NCBI GenBank assembly: GCA_963777435.1
Contig: CAVZQT010000004.1
Coordinates: 372,001 to 436,000 of the forward strand
DNA from: AP-15 sp963777435
GTDB lineage: Bacteria; Pseudomonadota; Alphaproteobacteria; ATCC43930; CGMCC-115725
DNA: 64,000 nucleotides
Reading direction: 5' to 3'
The position numbers were made by a program, and so were the translations under genes. A model generated the notes under the pieces. The model made no database searches. It was not told the DNA's origin and saw only the letters and a program-made list of their open reading frames with translations. Numbering within the stretch: the stretch's first letter is position 1; the number at the start of each line of letters is the position of its first letter. Positions 45,239-52,955 of the stretch are shown here, in pieces.

Positions 45239-46813
45239 TCAAGTCAGCAGCTTTTCGAGAGTTTCGAGGGTGTCGGCCTCCTGGAAAGGCTTGTCCCAGC
45301 GGATGCGATGAATGCGCGGAAAGCGCATCGCCACACCCGAGCGGTGGCGGGTTGAGCGGTGCACGCTGTCGAATGCGACTTCGAGAACGATGCCGGGCGT
45401 CACCTCGCGCACTGGGCCATAGCGCTGCACCGTGTTGTTGCGCACCCAGCGGTCGAGCCGGCGCAACTCGTCATCGGTAAAGCCCGAATAGGCCTTGCCG
45501 ACCGGCACCAGGGTATCGCCGGCCCACGCGCCGAAGGTGTAGTCCGAGTAGAACGACGATCGTTTGCCATGGCCGCGCTGGGCGTACATCAGTACGGTAT
45601 CGAGGGTTAAGGCGCCGCGCTTCCATTTGAACCACGGACCTTTCGGCCGGCCGGCGAGATAAGTCGAATCCGTGCGCTTGAGCATTAATCCCTCGATGCC
45701 ACGATCGCGGGCGCCGTCACGCAGTTCGCGCAACTCGTCCCAGGTGGCAAACGGCACCATTGGCGACAGATCGAGCGCCGCCCGGGATGCGTTCGCATAC
45801 CACGCTTCGAGCCGGCGACGGCGCTCGACGAATGGCAGGCCTCGGAGATCCTCGGCGCTCTCGCGAAGGATGTCGTAGACCATGACCGCCGCCGGATAAT
45901 CGCGCAGCATTTTCTCGCTCGCGACCTTCCGGTTGAGCCGCTGCTGCAGATCATTGAACAGAGCCGCCTCGCCACCGCGCATGACCAAGAGCTCGCCGTC
46001 GAGGGTTATTTCATCCGGCATCGCCGCCAGAATATCGGGAAAAGCAGCGCCGATATCATCGCCCGAACGGGAATATAATCGTCGCTCGCCAGCGCGGGCG
46101 ACGAGCTGAACGCGGATGCCGTCCCATTTCCACTCGGCCAAGTAATCGGCCGGGTCAAGGCCCGCGAGATCCTCGTCTTCGAGCGGCTGAGCCAACATCA
46201 ACGGTGAAAAAGTCGGCAGGTTGCCGATATCAGGCGGCGGCTGCCGGCCCTCCAGCCAATCGAACAAATGCTGATAGGGAGCCGACAGCCCGTGCCAGAC
46301 CTCTTCGATATGATCGACCGAGACCCCGCCCCATTCGGCGAGCGCGGTCTTGGCGAGCCGCGCCGAGACGCCGATCCGCAGGCTGCCGGTGACGAGTTTC
46401 AACAATGCCCAGCGCCCGGTTGCATCGAGCGCGTCGAGCCACGGTTCGAGCAGTCGCGCCACCTCGGCGCGATTGGCGCGGTGCAAGGTCTCGACGATCT
46501 CGGTCAGGCTCAATGTCGTCATCACCGCCGTTTCAGTCGGCGGCGCGGGCCAGATCAGCGACACGGTTTCGGCGAGGTCGCCGACAAAATCATAGGACCA
46601 ACCGAGCAATTCGGGATCGACCCGCTCGGCGGCGAGTGCGCGCACCTGACCGGGTTTGGCTTCGGCAAACGACAATTCGCCGGTCAATGCCGCCAACGCC
46701 CAACCGCGCTCCGGGTCCGCCTGGCTCGCGAAATATTCCTGCATCAGCCGCAACTTGCCGTTGCGCGACGGGGTCAGCAGCAAGGCTTCCAGAAGCGCTG
46801 CAAAGCGGTTCAC
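45239..46813 (-). CDS. ATP-dependent DNA ligase (PP_1105 family)
   Basis: A 524-residue ATP-dependent ligase. The nucleotidyl-acceptor lysine is Lys229 in EWKWDGIRVQL, followed by motif III-like LDGELLV, motif IV EGLMLKR, and motif V KGPWFKWKRGALT. An N-terminal helical DNA-binding domain (residues 1-200) and a C-terminal OB domain are present. It seals nicks in double-stranded DNA. The ATG overlaps the exonuclease stop by four bases, so the two are coupled. In many proteobacteria this pair is accompanied by an Lhr-like helicase and a metallophosphoesterase, neither of which is here. Confidence 0.9.
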   Translation of the reverse strand: MNRFAALLEALLLTPSRNGKLRLMQEYFASQADPERGWALAALTGELSFAEAKPGQVRALAAERVDPELLGWSYDFVGDLAETVSLIWPAPPTETAVMTTLSLTEIVETLHRANRAEVARLLEPWLDALDATGRWALLKLVTGSLRIGVSARLAKTALAEWGGVSVDHIEEVWHGLSAPYQHLFDWLEGRQPPPDIGNLPTFSPLMLAQPLEDEDLAGLDPADYLAEWKWDGIRVQLVARAGERRLYSRSGDDIGAAFPDILAAMPDEITLDGELLVMRGGEAALFNDLQQRLNRKVASEKMLRDYPAAVMVYDILRESAEDLRGLPFVERRRRLEAWYANASRAALDLSPMVPFATWDELRELRDGARDRGIEGLMLKRTDSTYLAGRPKGPWFKWKRGALTLDTVLMYAQRGHGKRSSFYSDYTFGAWAGDTLVPVGKAYSGFTDDELRRLDRWVRNNTVQRYGPVREVTPGIVLEVAFDSVHRSTRHRSGVAMRFPRIHRIRWDKPFQEADTLETLEKLLT

Positions 46814-47826
46814 TCGTCTTCCTCAAAACCGGTCAAGGCCAGCGCGCGGGCGCGATATCCCTTCTTTGTCGAGTAATACACGAGCGCTTCCTCGCGTCCA
46901 TGCGTAACCCAGACCTCCTCGGCGGCGACATCGGCCAAGGTTTGCGTCAGCTCATCCCAATCGGCGTGGTCGGAAATCACGAGCGGCAATTCGACACCGC
47001 TCGCCTTGGCGCGCTGGCGCACCCGCATCCAGCCCGAAGCTTGCACGACCAGCGGGTCGGGTAAACGGCGCGACCATGGTTCTGCCGGCGCACTCGGCGG
47101 GGCGAGCACGATCCGGCCCTTCAGCTGATCTCGCGGCACGCCGGTAGCCGGCAATACCGGGCCAAGCGGCACGTCCAGCCGCTCGTAAAGCTCGGTCATC
47201 GCGATTAGGGCGCCGTGTAGATAAACCGGCTCCTCGTAGCCGGCGCGCCGCAACAAGGCTAGCACGCGCTGACATTTCCCGAGCACATAGACCCCGACGA
47301 GATGGCAGCGCTCGGGAAACAAGCCGACTGAATGCAACAGCTTGTCGATTTCTTCGTTGTCGGGCGGGTGTCGGAAAACCGGTAAGCCGAACGTCGCCTC
47401 GGTGATAAACAGATCGCAGTTGACCGGCTCGAATGGCGGGCAGGTCGGGTCGGGGCGGCGCTTGTAATCACCCGAGACGACAACCCGGCTGCCGCGATAA
47501 TCAAGCACGATTTGGGCGCTGCCCAGCACATGACCGGCCGGTATCAGCCGAACCTCGACCTCCCCGATCGTTAAACTCTCATTATAGGACAGCGGCTGCG
47601 TCGTCGCGCCGGCGTCTTCGCCATAGCGCGCCCGCATGATTGCCAGCGTCTGTGGGGTTGCCAGCACCTGGCCGTTTCCTGGGCGGGCATGGTCGCCATG
47701 CCCGTGCGTTATCACGGCGCGCGGCGCTGGGCGCGACGGGTCGATATGGAATTCGCCGGGTTCGCAGTAGAGCCCGGCCGGCGTTGTCCTGATCCAGGTT
47801 TCGGGCCGCGGCACAGCGATCGGCAT
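46810..47826 (-). CDS. Ligase-associated DNA exonuclease (metallo-beta-lactamase fold)
   Basis: A 338-residue beta-CASP-like metallo-beta-lactamase protein. The zinc motif is VITHGHGDHAR (His41, His43, Asp45, His46), and further conserved sites are GHVLGSAQIVLDY, VVSGDYK and LVISDHADWDEL. The PP_1105-linked exonuclease family is named for its constant association with the ATP-dependent ligase, and it is inferred to trim DNA ends for it. It lies directly upstream of the ligase with an ATGA overlap. Confidence 0.9.
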   Translation of the reverse strand: MPIAVPRPETWIRTTPAGLYCEPGEFHIDPSRPAPRAVITHGHGDHARPGNGQVLATPQTLAIMRARYGEDAGATTQPLSYNESLTIGEVEVRLIPAGHVLGSAQIVLDYRGSRVVVSGDYKRRPDPTCPPFEPVNCDLFITEATFGLPVFRHPPDNEEIDKLLHSVGLFPERCHLVGVYVLGKCQRVLALLRRAGYEEPVYLHGALIAMTELYERLDVPLGPVLPATGVPRDQLKGRIVLAPPSAPAEPWSRRLPDPLVVQASGWMRVRQRAKASGVELPLVISDHADWDELTQTLADVAAEEVWVTHGREEALVYYSTKKGYRARALALTGFEEDE

Positions 47827-47925
47827 CGGCTATTCCATGACGGAAATCGACGACGCGGATATGGGGCGGCGAATGATGCCGGGCAAACTGTTGCCGGGAT
47901 TTCGCCGGCCGCCGGTTTTGGTGAT

Positions 47926-48634
47926 TTAGATCAGCTCTTCGAGCTTTTGGCGGTTGAGCACAAGGATCAACTCCTTCGCGAGATGGACGTAGCCCTCGCG
48001 TTCCCAATGTTTGAGCTGTTTGTTTACGCTCTCTCGGGTGATCCCGATGATGTTTCCAAGCTCTGTTTGCGACAAGTGCAACTCACGACTTCCGACCCTC
48101 CGCGTCCGGCCGGCCAAACCGCTCAGACAGCTGCAACAAAGCCTTGGCGATGCGCGCCTCGGCGTGGCGGAATAAGAGGTCCTCAACCTGCTCGCTGGTC
48201 TTGCGGAGGCGGTCGCACAAGATATTGATCAGCGTAAGACAGATGTCGGGACGTTTTTCAAGCAACGGAATGAAATCGCGGCGCTGCAACACCAGCAATT
48301 CGCAATCCGTCATTGCGAAGGCGTCGCCGCTGCGGTTGCCGCCATCAAGCGCCGCAATTTCTCCGACGACCTCACCCGCTTGCATAATCCTGAATACGAT
48401 TTCTTTGCCATCTATCGAAATCGAGCTGGTACGCACGCTTCCGCGCAGCACCAGCATCATGCAGCTGCCTAGGGAGCCTTTCTCAAATAGTTGTTCCCCA
48501 GCGGGGTAATGCTCGACGCGGGAATATGTGACCAGCCTTTCGATTTCGTCTTCACTCAATTTACCGAGCAGGACATGCTGGGCAAAGATCTGACGCTTTT
48601 CCTGATGGGTGGATCCGATCATGACAGCCCCCAT
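47926..48634 (-). CDS. Crp/Fnr family transcriptional regulator, frameshifted
   Basis: A cyclic-nucleotide-binding-type regulator in two frames. The first half has LVTYSRVEHYPAGEQLFEKG, SCMMLVLRGSVRTSSI and GEVVGEIAALDGGNRSGDAF, ending LQLSERFGRPDAEGR. The second, from about 48090, has SRELHLSQTELGNIIGITRE and VNKQLKHWEREGYVHLA, the helix-turn-helix. Removing one A from GGTCGGAAGTCG near 48087 joins them. No Cys residues for an Fe-S cluster are in the N-terminus, so it is not a classic FNR. The helix TRESVNKQLKHW keeps the R-E pair that reads TGTGA in Crp. A matching palindrome lies at 49044-49061. Confidence 0.83.
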
Positions 48635-48775
48635 GCGTGTAACCGAGCCGAGGAGGCATCATCCTCGGCCCGTCCGTGTCGCCGGGACGAGCGCGATCGT
48701 TGGCTAAAGCCGAAATCGCGACCGTCATGTCTGGCGATAGAAGCGGCTGACGGTCAGGATAACCCGCTTCGCCCG

Positions 48776-48982
48776 TCACCGTCTCTTGTTTTCCGCGGGC
48801 TCCGCCCAACCCGACCACAACCACCTGAAAAGCATCGCCGAAAAGAGTGAGGACTCAGCGGCCATTTGGGTCGGGCGAGCGGCAGCGCTCTCCACTTCCG
48901 GTTCGAGCATAGCCAGTGTGCATACCTGCTCCGCCTCGGCTTCTTCAGCCCAGCGAACCGGCGTCGGCATCCTCGCGGCCAT
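48776..48982 (-). CDS. Possible small protein of 68 residues
   Basis: ATG 48982 is preceded by CAGGAG with seven bases' spacing, and the Crp-type palindrome at 49044-49061 lies 62 bases upstream. The product begins MAARMPTPVRWAEEAEAEQV, includes CTLAMLEPEVESAAARPTQM and ends in an aromatic-rich stretch (LFRWLWSGWAEPAENKRR). No homologous family is recognised. Codon use is compatible with coding but the length is short, so confidence is low. It lies 142 bases upstream of the Crp/Fnr gene on the same strand. Confidence 0.35.
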   Translation of the reverse strand: MAARMPTPVRWAEEAEAEQVCTLAMLEPEVESAAARPTQMAAESSLFSAMLFRWLWSGWAEPAENKRR

Positions 48983-49043
48983 TGACGATCTCCTGACGGT
49001 TTGCAACCGCAGGCCGCGAATATCACCAACGTTTGGTTAGCGG

Positions 49044-49061
49044 TGTGAAGCAGGTCACACG
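49044..49061. promoter_or_regulatory. Consensus Crp-type site GTGTGA-N6-TCACAC
   Basis: The sequence GTGTGAAGCAGGTCACAC is a perfect inverted repeat of GTGTGA around a 6-base spacer, the textbook Crp consensus TGTGA-N6-TCACA. It lies 62 bases before the small ORF at 48776-48982 and about 410 bases upstream of the Crp/Fnr gene. It is probably a target of this regulator, with autoregulation a possibility. Confidence 0.55.
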
Positions 49062-49401
49062 GTGAGAAGAATTTCGCCGGGCCGACCGGCATTGATCGCG
49101 TGCCACCCCGCCTCAAACGACCTCGACCGTGCCTGCCAACCCCGCCTTTGTGGGCGTGGTGGTGTCCTAGCCGAGCAAGCGCTCTGCTTAGCCCGCAGTG
49201 GCGCGCCGGCGGGGCTTGCTGCGGCCGTTGGCGAAACTGTCAAGCAGCCGTGTGGCGACCCGCGGGCTGACAAAATGCGAAACATCGCCACCTAGCGCGC
49301 CGATCTCCCTGGCTTGACGCCCGCACTCCCCGGTATCCTAGCTCACCCTTACCAATCTGAAGCTTCCGGGGCTTCATTGCCCGCGATCGAACAGCGGTTC
49401 G

Positions 49402-51120
49402 GTGGGGACCGCGAGACGACGGTGTTATTGTTCACTGTTATTATACCTGCTCGGAGAGACACCCGGTGTCCCAGGAACGATTAACTCATTAGTTCGTCCG
49501 ACATTTCTGGCTGTTAAAGGAATTGACAAGAGGCGATCCCTCGAATCTGTCATGTGCGGTCAGCCAACACCCGGAACTCGCCATCACTCTCAAGCGATTG
49601 GGCGAGATTATCGGGATGATCGACCGATACCGAGGAAACGTGCGAGGTACCGGGAATTCCCGGCGCATCCGCAGTTTGCGAAGGCGCGGAGCGATTTCGA
49701 AAGGCGCTGGGCGTGCGACTACGGTGAGTACGGGGACCGCGTGTACCTCCAGGCGCTCTCCCGAATGGGAAAAAGGTTCCTGACTGCATACCGTCTGTTG
49801 CGAGATCGGACTGGCAATGATCCGAGCGCCGTCGCTCGCGCGCGCGAGATGTTCACAGAGCTTGATCACACCATGGACGAGCTCTGGCAAATTTACGGCA
49901 CCGTACACGACCGCCGCCGGGGATTCAGCTTGCTTATGGGCCAGGTGCCGTGGGAGTTTCGCGTAACGGTTGCTGCCGTCGAGCAGCGATGGGCCAGCAT
50001 CCTTCAGAAAGTTCACTCTAACCTCCTTTGCGACGGTATCCTTGAGGAGAGACCTCGAACCCGCCATGCCGCTGGAGCGCTAGACCACAAATGGCTTGAT
50101 GACCTGCTCGAGAGCCTGCCGCCCGCACAAGAGGAGCCGCCTGACAACGATGACGACTGGTGGCGCTTTGACGAGCGTCTACACAGCATTGCCAGCATCA
50201 TCAATGAGCTAGAGGAAAAAGGCCTATCGAGCGGGAGCGAATTCACGAACGACTGGGAAGGTTGGGTAGCCGGCGCGCTCAAGTGGTTGCAAGATACGGC
50301 AGGACTAGATTTTTCTGAACTGCAAAAACGGTGGAAAGAAGTTGCACAACTGATCCCTGTCCCAGACCACGTGGCGGAGAAGGAACAGCGCGCCGGGCCG
50401 CGAGGATTGTTTCGCTATCTGAATCAGATAAGGCTTGCCTACATAACGCGGGCAGATTTACCCGCGCTCGCTTTGTGCCGGTCGACCACGGAACTTTTGA
50501 TTCGCCGACATTATGCCAGCGACGTTGCTGACCCTGATGATAGTATTAACAATCCGCTCATCCCGCTTATCAAGAAGCTGCAGGGTCGTCTGAGGGATCC
50601 ATCCCGCGTAATTAAATATGTAACCGTAGCCAACGATATCCTGCACAGCCACCCTGTGCTCGACGGTAACGGACACGACCCCGAGCCCGATCGTCAGCTC
50701 GTGCGCGACTGGGTCACACTACTGAAGGACATGATCGATCATGTCCCTGAAGCTCTGCCCGGCGCGCCAGAGATGTCATCTTCGCTTATCTCTCGCCTTA
50801 CTCATATGATCGAGGCAATTCAGCGCATACGCAGCGAGACGACTGGCGTTTCGATGGAAGCCTTTGAAGCCGATTGGCGCAAGCGTTGGCTGGTTGAGCG
50901 CGGCCTTCTAATGATCTCCGAGGCCAGCCGGCACCTGAGCGAGGAGATTAAATCCCGGCACTCAACAATTCCTTGGCGCGATGTTATTGGCTTGAGGAGA
51001 ACCGTCCTGTCGGGGGCGGTGCTCCCAAGCGCACGCCGAATCTCGGCCCGCTTCGCGCCGGTCGCTGTTCGAGTAGCTAGTCGATACTGTAATGCACGCC
51101 GGCTCCGTGGTCGTCCGTGA
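49402..51120 (+). CDS. Multi-domain HEPN/HepT-like protein of unknown function, truncated
   Basis: A 572-residue ORF, AT-richer than its surroundings. Residues 80-330 are unrecognised and helical, with a Glu/Asp-rich linker (AQEEPPDNDDDWW). Residues 340-440 (YITRADLPALALCRSTTELL, then ANDILHSHP) resemble a DUF4145-type HEPN domain. Residues 455-535 (SLISRLTHMIEAIQRIRSET, VSMEAFEADWRKRW, ERGLLMISEASRHLSEEI, TIPWRDVIG) match HepT (DUF86) toxins. The R-x4-H-x-Y active motif that should come next is missing: sequence after DVIGLR looks unrelated, and the stop lies inside the left end of an IS element. The start is uncertain; a frame change near 49650 is possible. No MntA antitoxin is adjacent. 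Confidence 0.5.
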   Translation: MGTARRRCYCSLLLYLLGETPGVPGTINSLVRPTFLAVKGIDKRRSLESVMCGQPTPGTRHHSQAIGRDYRDDRPIPRKRARYREFPAHPQFAKARSDFERRWACDYGEYGDRVYLQALSRMGKRFLTAYRLLRDRTGNDPSAVARAREMFTELDHTMDELWQIYGTVHDRRRGFSLLMGQVPWEFRVTVAAVEQRWASILQKVHSNLLCDGILEERPRTRHAAGALDHKWLDDLLESLPPAQEEPPDNDDDWWRFDERLHSIASIINELEEKGLSSGSEFTNDWEGWVAGALKWLQDTAGLDFSELQKRWKEVAQLIPVPDHVAEKEQRAGPRGLFRYLNQIRLAYITRADLPALALCRSTTELLIRRHYASDVADPDDSINNPLIPLIKKLQGRLRDPSRVIKYVTVANDILHSHPVLDGNGHDPEPDRQLVRDWVTLLKDMIDHVPEALPGAPEMSSSLISRLTHMIEAIQRIRSETTGVSMEAFEADWRKRWLVERGLLMISEASRHLSEEIKSRHSTIPWRDVIGLRRTVLSGAVLPSARRISARFAPVAVRVASRYCNARRLRGRP

Positions 51121-51491
51121 ACAACGAGTAAGCGGTTGAGCGGGCGTGGCCAATCGAGCCCGGTAAAGTAATCGAATTTGCAAGAAGCTGGGGCTTTGGG
51201 GCGGGATTTCTGGCGATTTGGGATTCCGGTTTTTGGGCAAATCATGGCAGGGGGTGGCGGGTCATCAGCGTTGGGGGCGCGGTGGCAAAGCCACGGGACG
51301 ATCGTCAAAAGGAGCTGCTGCGGCCGGGCTTGGAGGACATCCTCGACTTGCGTCATCCGCTGGTGCGGCGGGGACGCGAGATCGACTGGCAATTCCTCAA
51401 TGCCCGATTTTCCAGCGTGTGCCGGGCGGGCGATGGGCGACCGCGATTGCCGCCGCGGCTGGTGGCGGGGCGGTTCATTATCAAGCACATG

Positions 51492-51591
51492 CACAATTTG
51501 TCGGACGAGGCCACAATTTGTCGGACGAGGCCACAATTTGTCGGACGAGGCCACAATTTGTCGGACGAGGCCACAATTTGTCGGACGAGGC
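51492..51591 (+). repeat. Five tandem copies of a 20-bp unit inside the transposase gene
   Basis: The unit CACAATTTGTCGGACGAGGC is repeated exactly five times without any base difference. It encodes HNLSDEA in the transposase frame, and one copy is what the intact gene would have. Four extra copies add 80 bases and shift the frame. Identity of all copies implies recent slippage or recombination. It lacks spacers and is not a CRISPR array. Confidence 0.9.
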
Positions 51592-52230
51592 ATTGTGCGC
51601 GCGCTGGCTGGAGAACCCGTATTACCAGTTCTTCTGCGGTGAGCTGAGCTTCTGCCACGCGCGGCCGTTTGACCGCTCGTCCTTGACCCATTGGCGCCAG
51701 CGCTTGGGCGAAGAACCGCTCGCCGCCTTGGTTGAGGAGAGCCTGGCGGTGGCGCACAAAACCGGGGCATTGGCGACGCGTGATCTCGAGCGAGTGGTGG
51801 TCGACACCACGGTGCAGCCCAAAGCGATCGCCCACCCGACCGCCGCCCGACTGTGTCATCGGGCGCTGGAGAAGCTGGTTGATCTGGCGCGCCGCCACGG
51901 CGTGCCGTTGCGGCAAAGCTATACCCGGGTGGCCAAACAGGCGGCGATCATGGTCGGGCGCTACAGCCACGCCCATCAGTTCAAGCGAGCCCGGCGCGCG
52001 CGCAAATTCTTGCGCACCCGGTTGGGCCGGGTGATCCGCGACATTCGCCGCAAGATCGCCGGCAATCTGGCACTGGCCGAGCATTTCACCAAATCGCGCG
52101 GCCTGGCGGTACGGGTTCGTTTCCAGGACCATCGCCAGCGTGGGCGGAAGGTCTAGGCGCTACATGCGCCGGAGGTCGAGTGCATTGGCAAAGGCAAAGC
52201 CCGAGCGCCCTACGAGTTTGGCTGCAAGAG

Positions 52231-52310
52231 CCTGCCCCTGCGAAAGCAGGGGTGTCGGTGGTGACCCCGGCCACCCAGCCCCAAAGCCTGCCCTCGCGAA
52301 GGCGGGGGGC
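52231..52310 (+). repeat. Two GC-rich palindromes inserted in the transposase pseudogene
   Basis: CCCCTGCGAAAGCAGGGG (52235-52252) and CCCTCGCGAAGGCGGGGG (52291-52308) both follow the word GCCTG and resemble the hairpin at 9483-9503. Removing them restores the transposase sequence (GCK-VVTPATQPK-GGQFVLHAK). They therefore look like two insertions of one short palindromic element. Confidence 0.7.
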
Positions 52311-52674
52311 CAATTTGTGCTGCACGCCAAGGCTTTGCACGGCAACCCGTTTGACGGCCACACCCGGGGGGCCGGTGGTGGCCGAATTGGAACAGCTCAC
52401 CGGGGTCGAAACCCGCCGCATCCACGTCGATCGCGGCTATCGCGGCCACAATCACCCGCACAAGTTCCGGGTCTGGATCACCGGCCAAGCGCGGCGCGTG
52501 ACCCGACCCATCCGCCGCGAGATGAAGCGCCGCGCCGCGGTCGAGCCGGTCATCGGCCATCTGAAGCCCGCGCATCGTCTCGGCCGCAATTGTCTCAAGG
52601 GCCGCAACGGCGACCGCGCCAACGCCGTGCTCGCCGCCGCCGGCGACAACTTCGCCCTCCTCCTTGCTGGCTAA

Positions 52675-52955
52675 GGCGACTTTTGCGCCCCCTTCTCCAG
52701 GCGCTCTTCTCGCCGCCGACTGGTCTTCAATATTCCTAAAAGCCGCCGCTCAACCGTTCTTCACGGCCGACTAACCCACTCCGCAGTATTACGACCATCA
52801 CGCCCACCGCCTACGCGCTTACTGCAAAGCAGTAATTCGTAACGGATTTGCGATATCACCTCCCTATATTGTTATCAGCGAAAGCTCCTATCCGCGGAAT
52901 GGTGGGGTTCCGGCTTTTACACCCTTAACAGAGAACAGGCACCTCAGGGTCACCG
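52675..52955 (+). other. 281-base gap upstream of sucA containing the right end of the IS
   Basis: The right inverted repeat of the IS5-type element ends near 52768. The remaining 187 bases to the sucA start hold an AT-rich stretch (52835-52885, GATTTGCGATATCACC, TATATTGTTATCAG) suited to a promoter, though no confident -35/-10 pair is assigned. No gene is seen. sucCD, often next to sucAB, are absent from the window on this side. Confidence 0.45.

Larger units (their letters stand above)
48635..49401. other. Mostly gene-free 767-base region
   Basis: Apart from one possible small ORF (48776-48982) and a Crp-type palindrome (49044-49061), listed separately, nothing convincing is seen here. Other short ORFs in the region are Arg/Pro-rich and lack ribosome-binding sites. 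The region marks the edge of the accessory patch that contains the HEPN-like ORF and the IS5-type element. Confidence 0.5.
51282..52674 (+). pseudogene. IS5-family transposase pseudogene
   Basis: The product starts at GTG 51282: PRDDRQKELLRPGLEDILDL, REIDWQFLNARFS, then HNLSDEALCARWLENPYYQF, continuing DLERVVVDTTVQPKAIAHPT with the first catalytic Asp, and RRIHVDRGYRGH and KRRAAVEPVIGHLKPAHRLG with the second Asp and Glu. The gene cannot be translated. A 20-bp unit is repeated five times at 51492-51591 and shifts the frame; TAG at about 52153-52155 replaces a codon in RKV-ALHAPEVEC; and two palindromic segments near 52231-52310 interrupt the coding sequence. Confidence 0.85.
51113..52768 (+). 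mobile_element. Decayed IS5-family-type insertion sequence
   Basis: Imperfect terminal inverted repeats bound this element: GTCCGTGAACAACGAGTAAG at about 51114-51133 continuing CGGTTGAGCGGG, and at the right end CCGCTCAACCGTTCTTCACG around 52747-52766. The interior holds one transposase reading frame, broken in several ways (see its own entry). The left end lies within the final codons of the HEPN/HepT-like ORF, which therefore terminates in IS sequence. The right end is about 190 bases upstream of sucA. Confidence 0.7.

Noticed and set aside
51492..51591. Possible CRISPR-like repeat array
   Set aside because: The 20-bp units are directly adjacent with no spacers, lie inside a transposase coding sequence and no cas genes are near.
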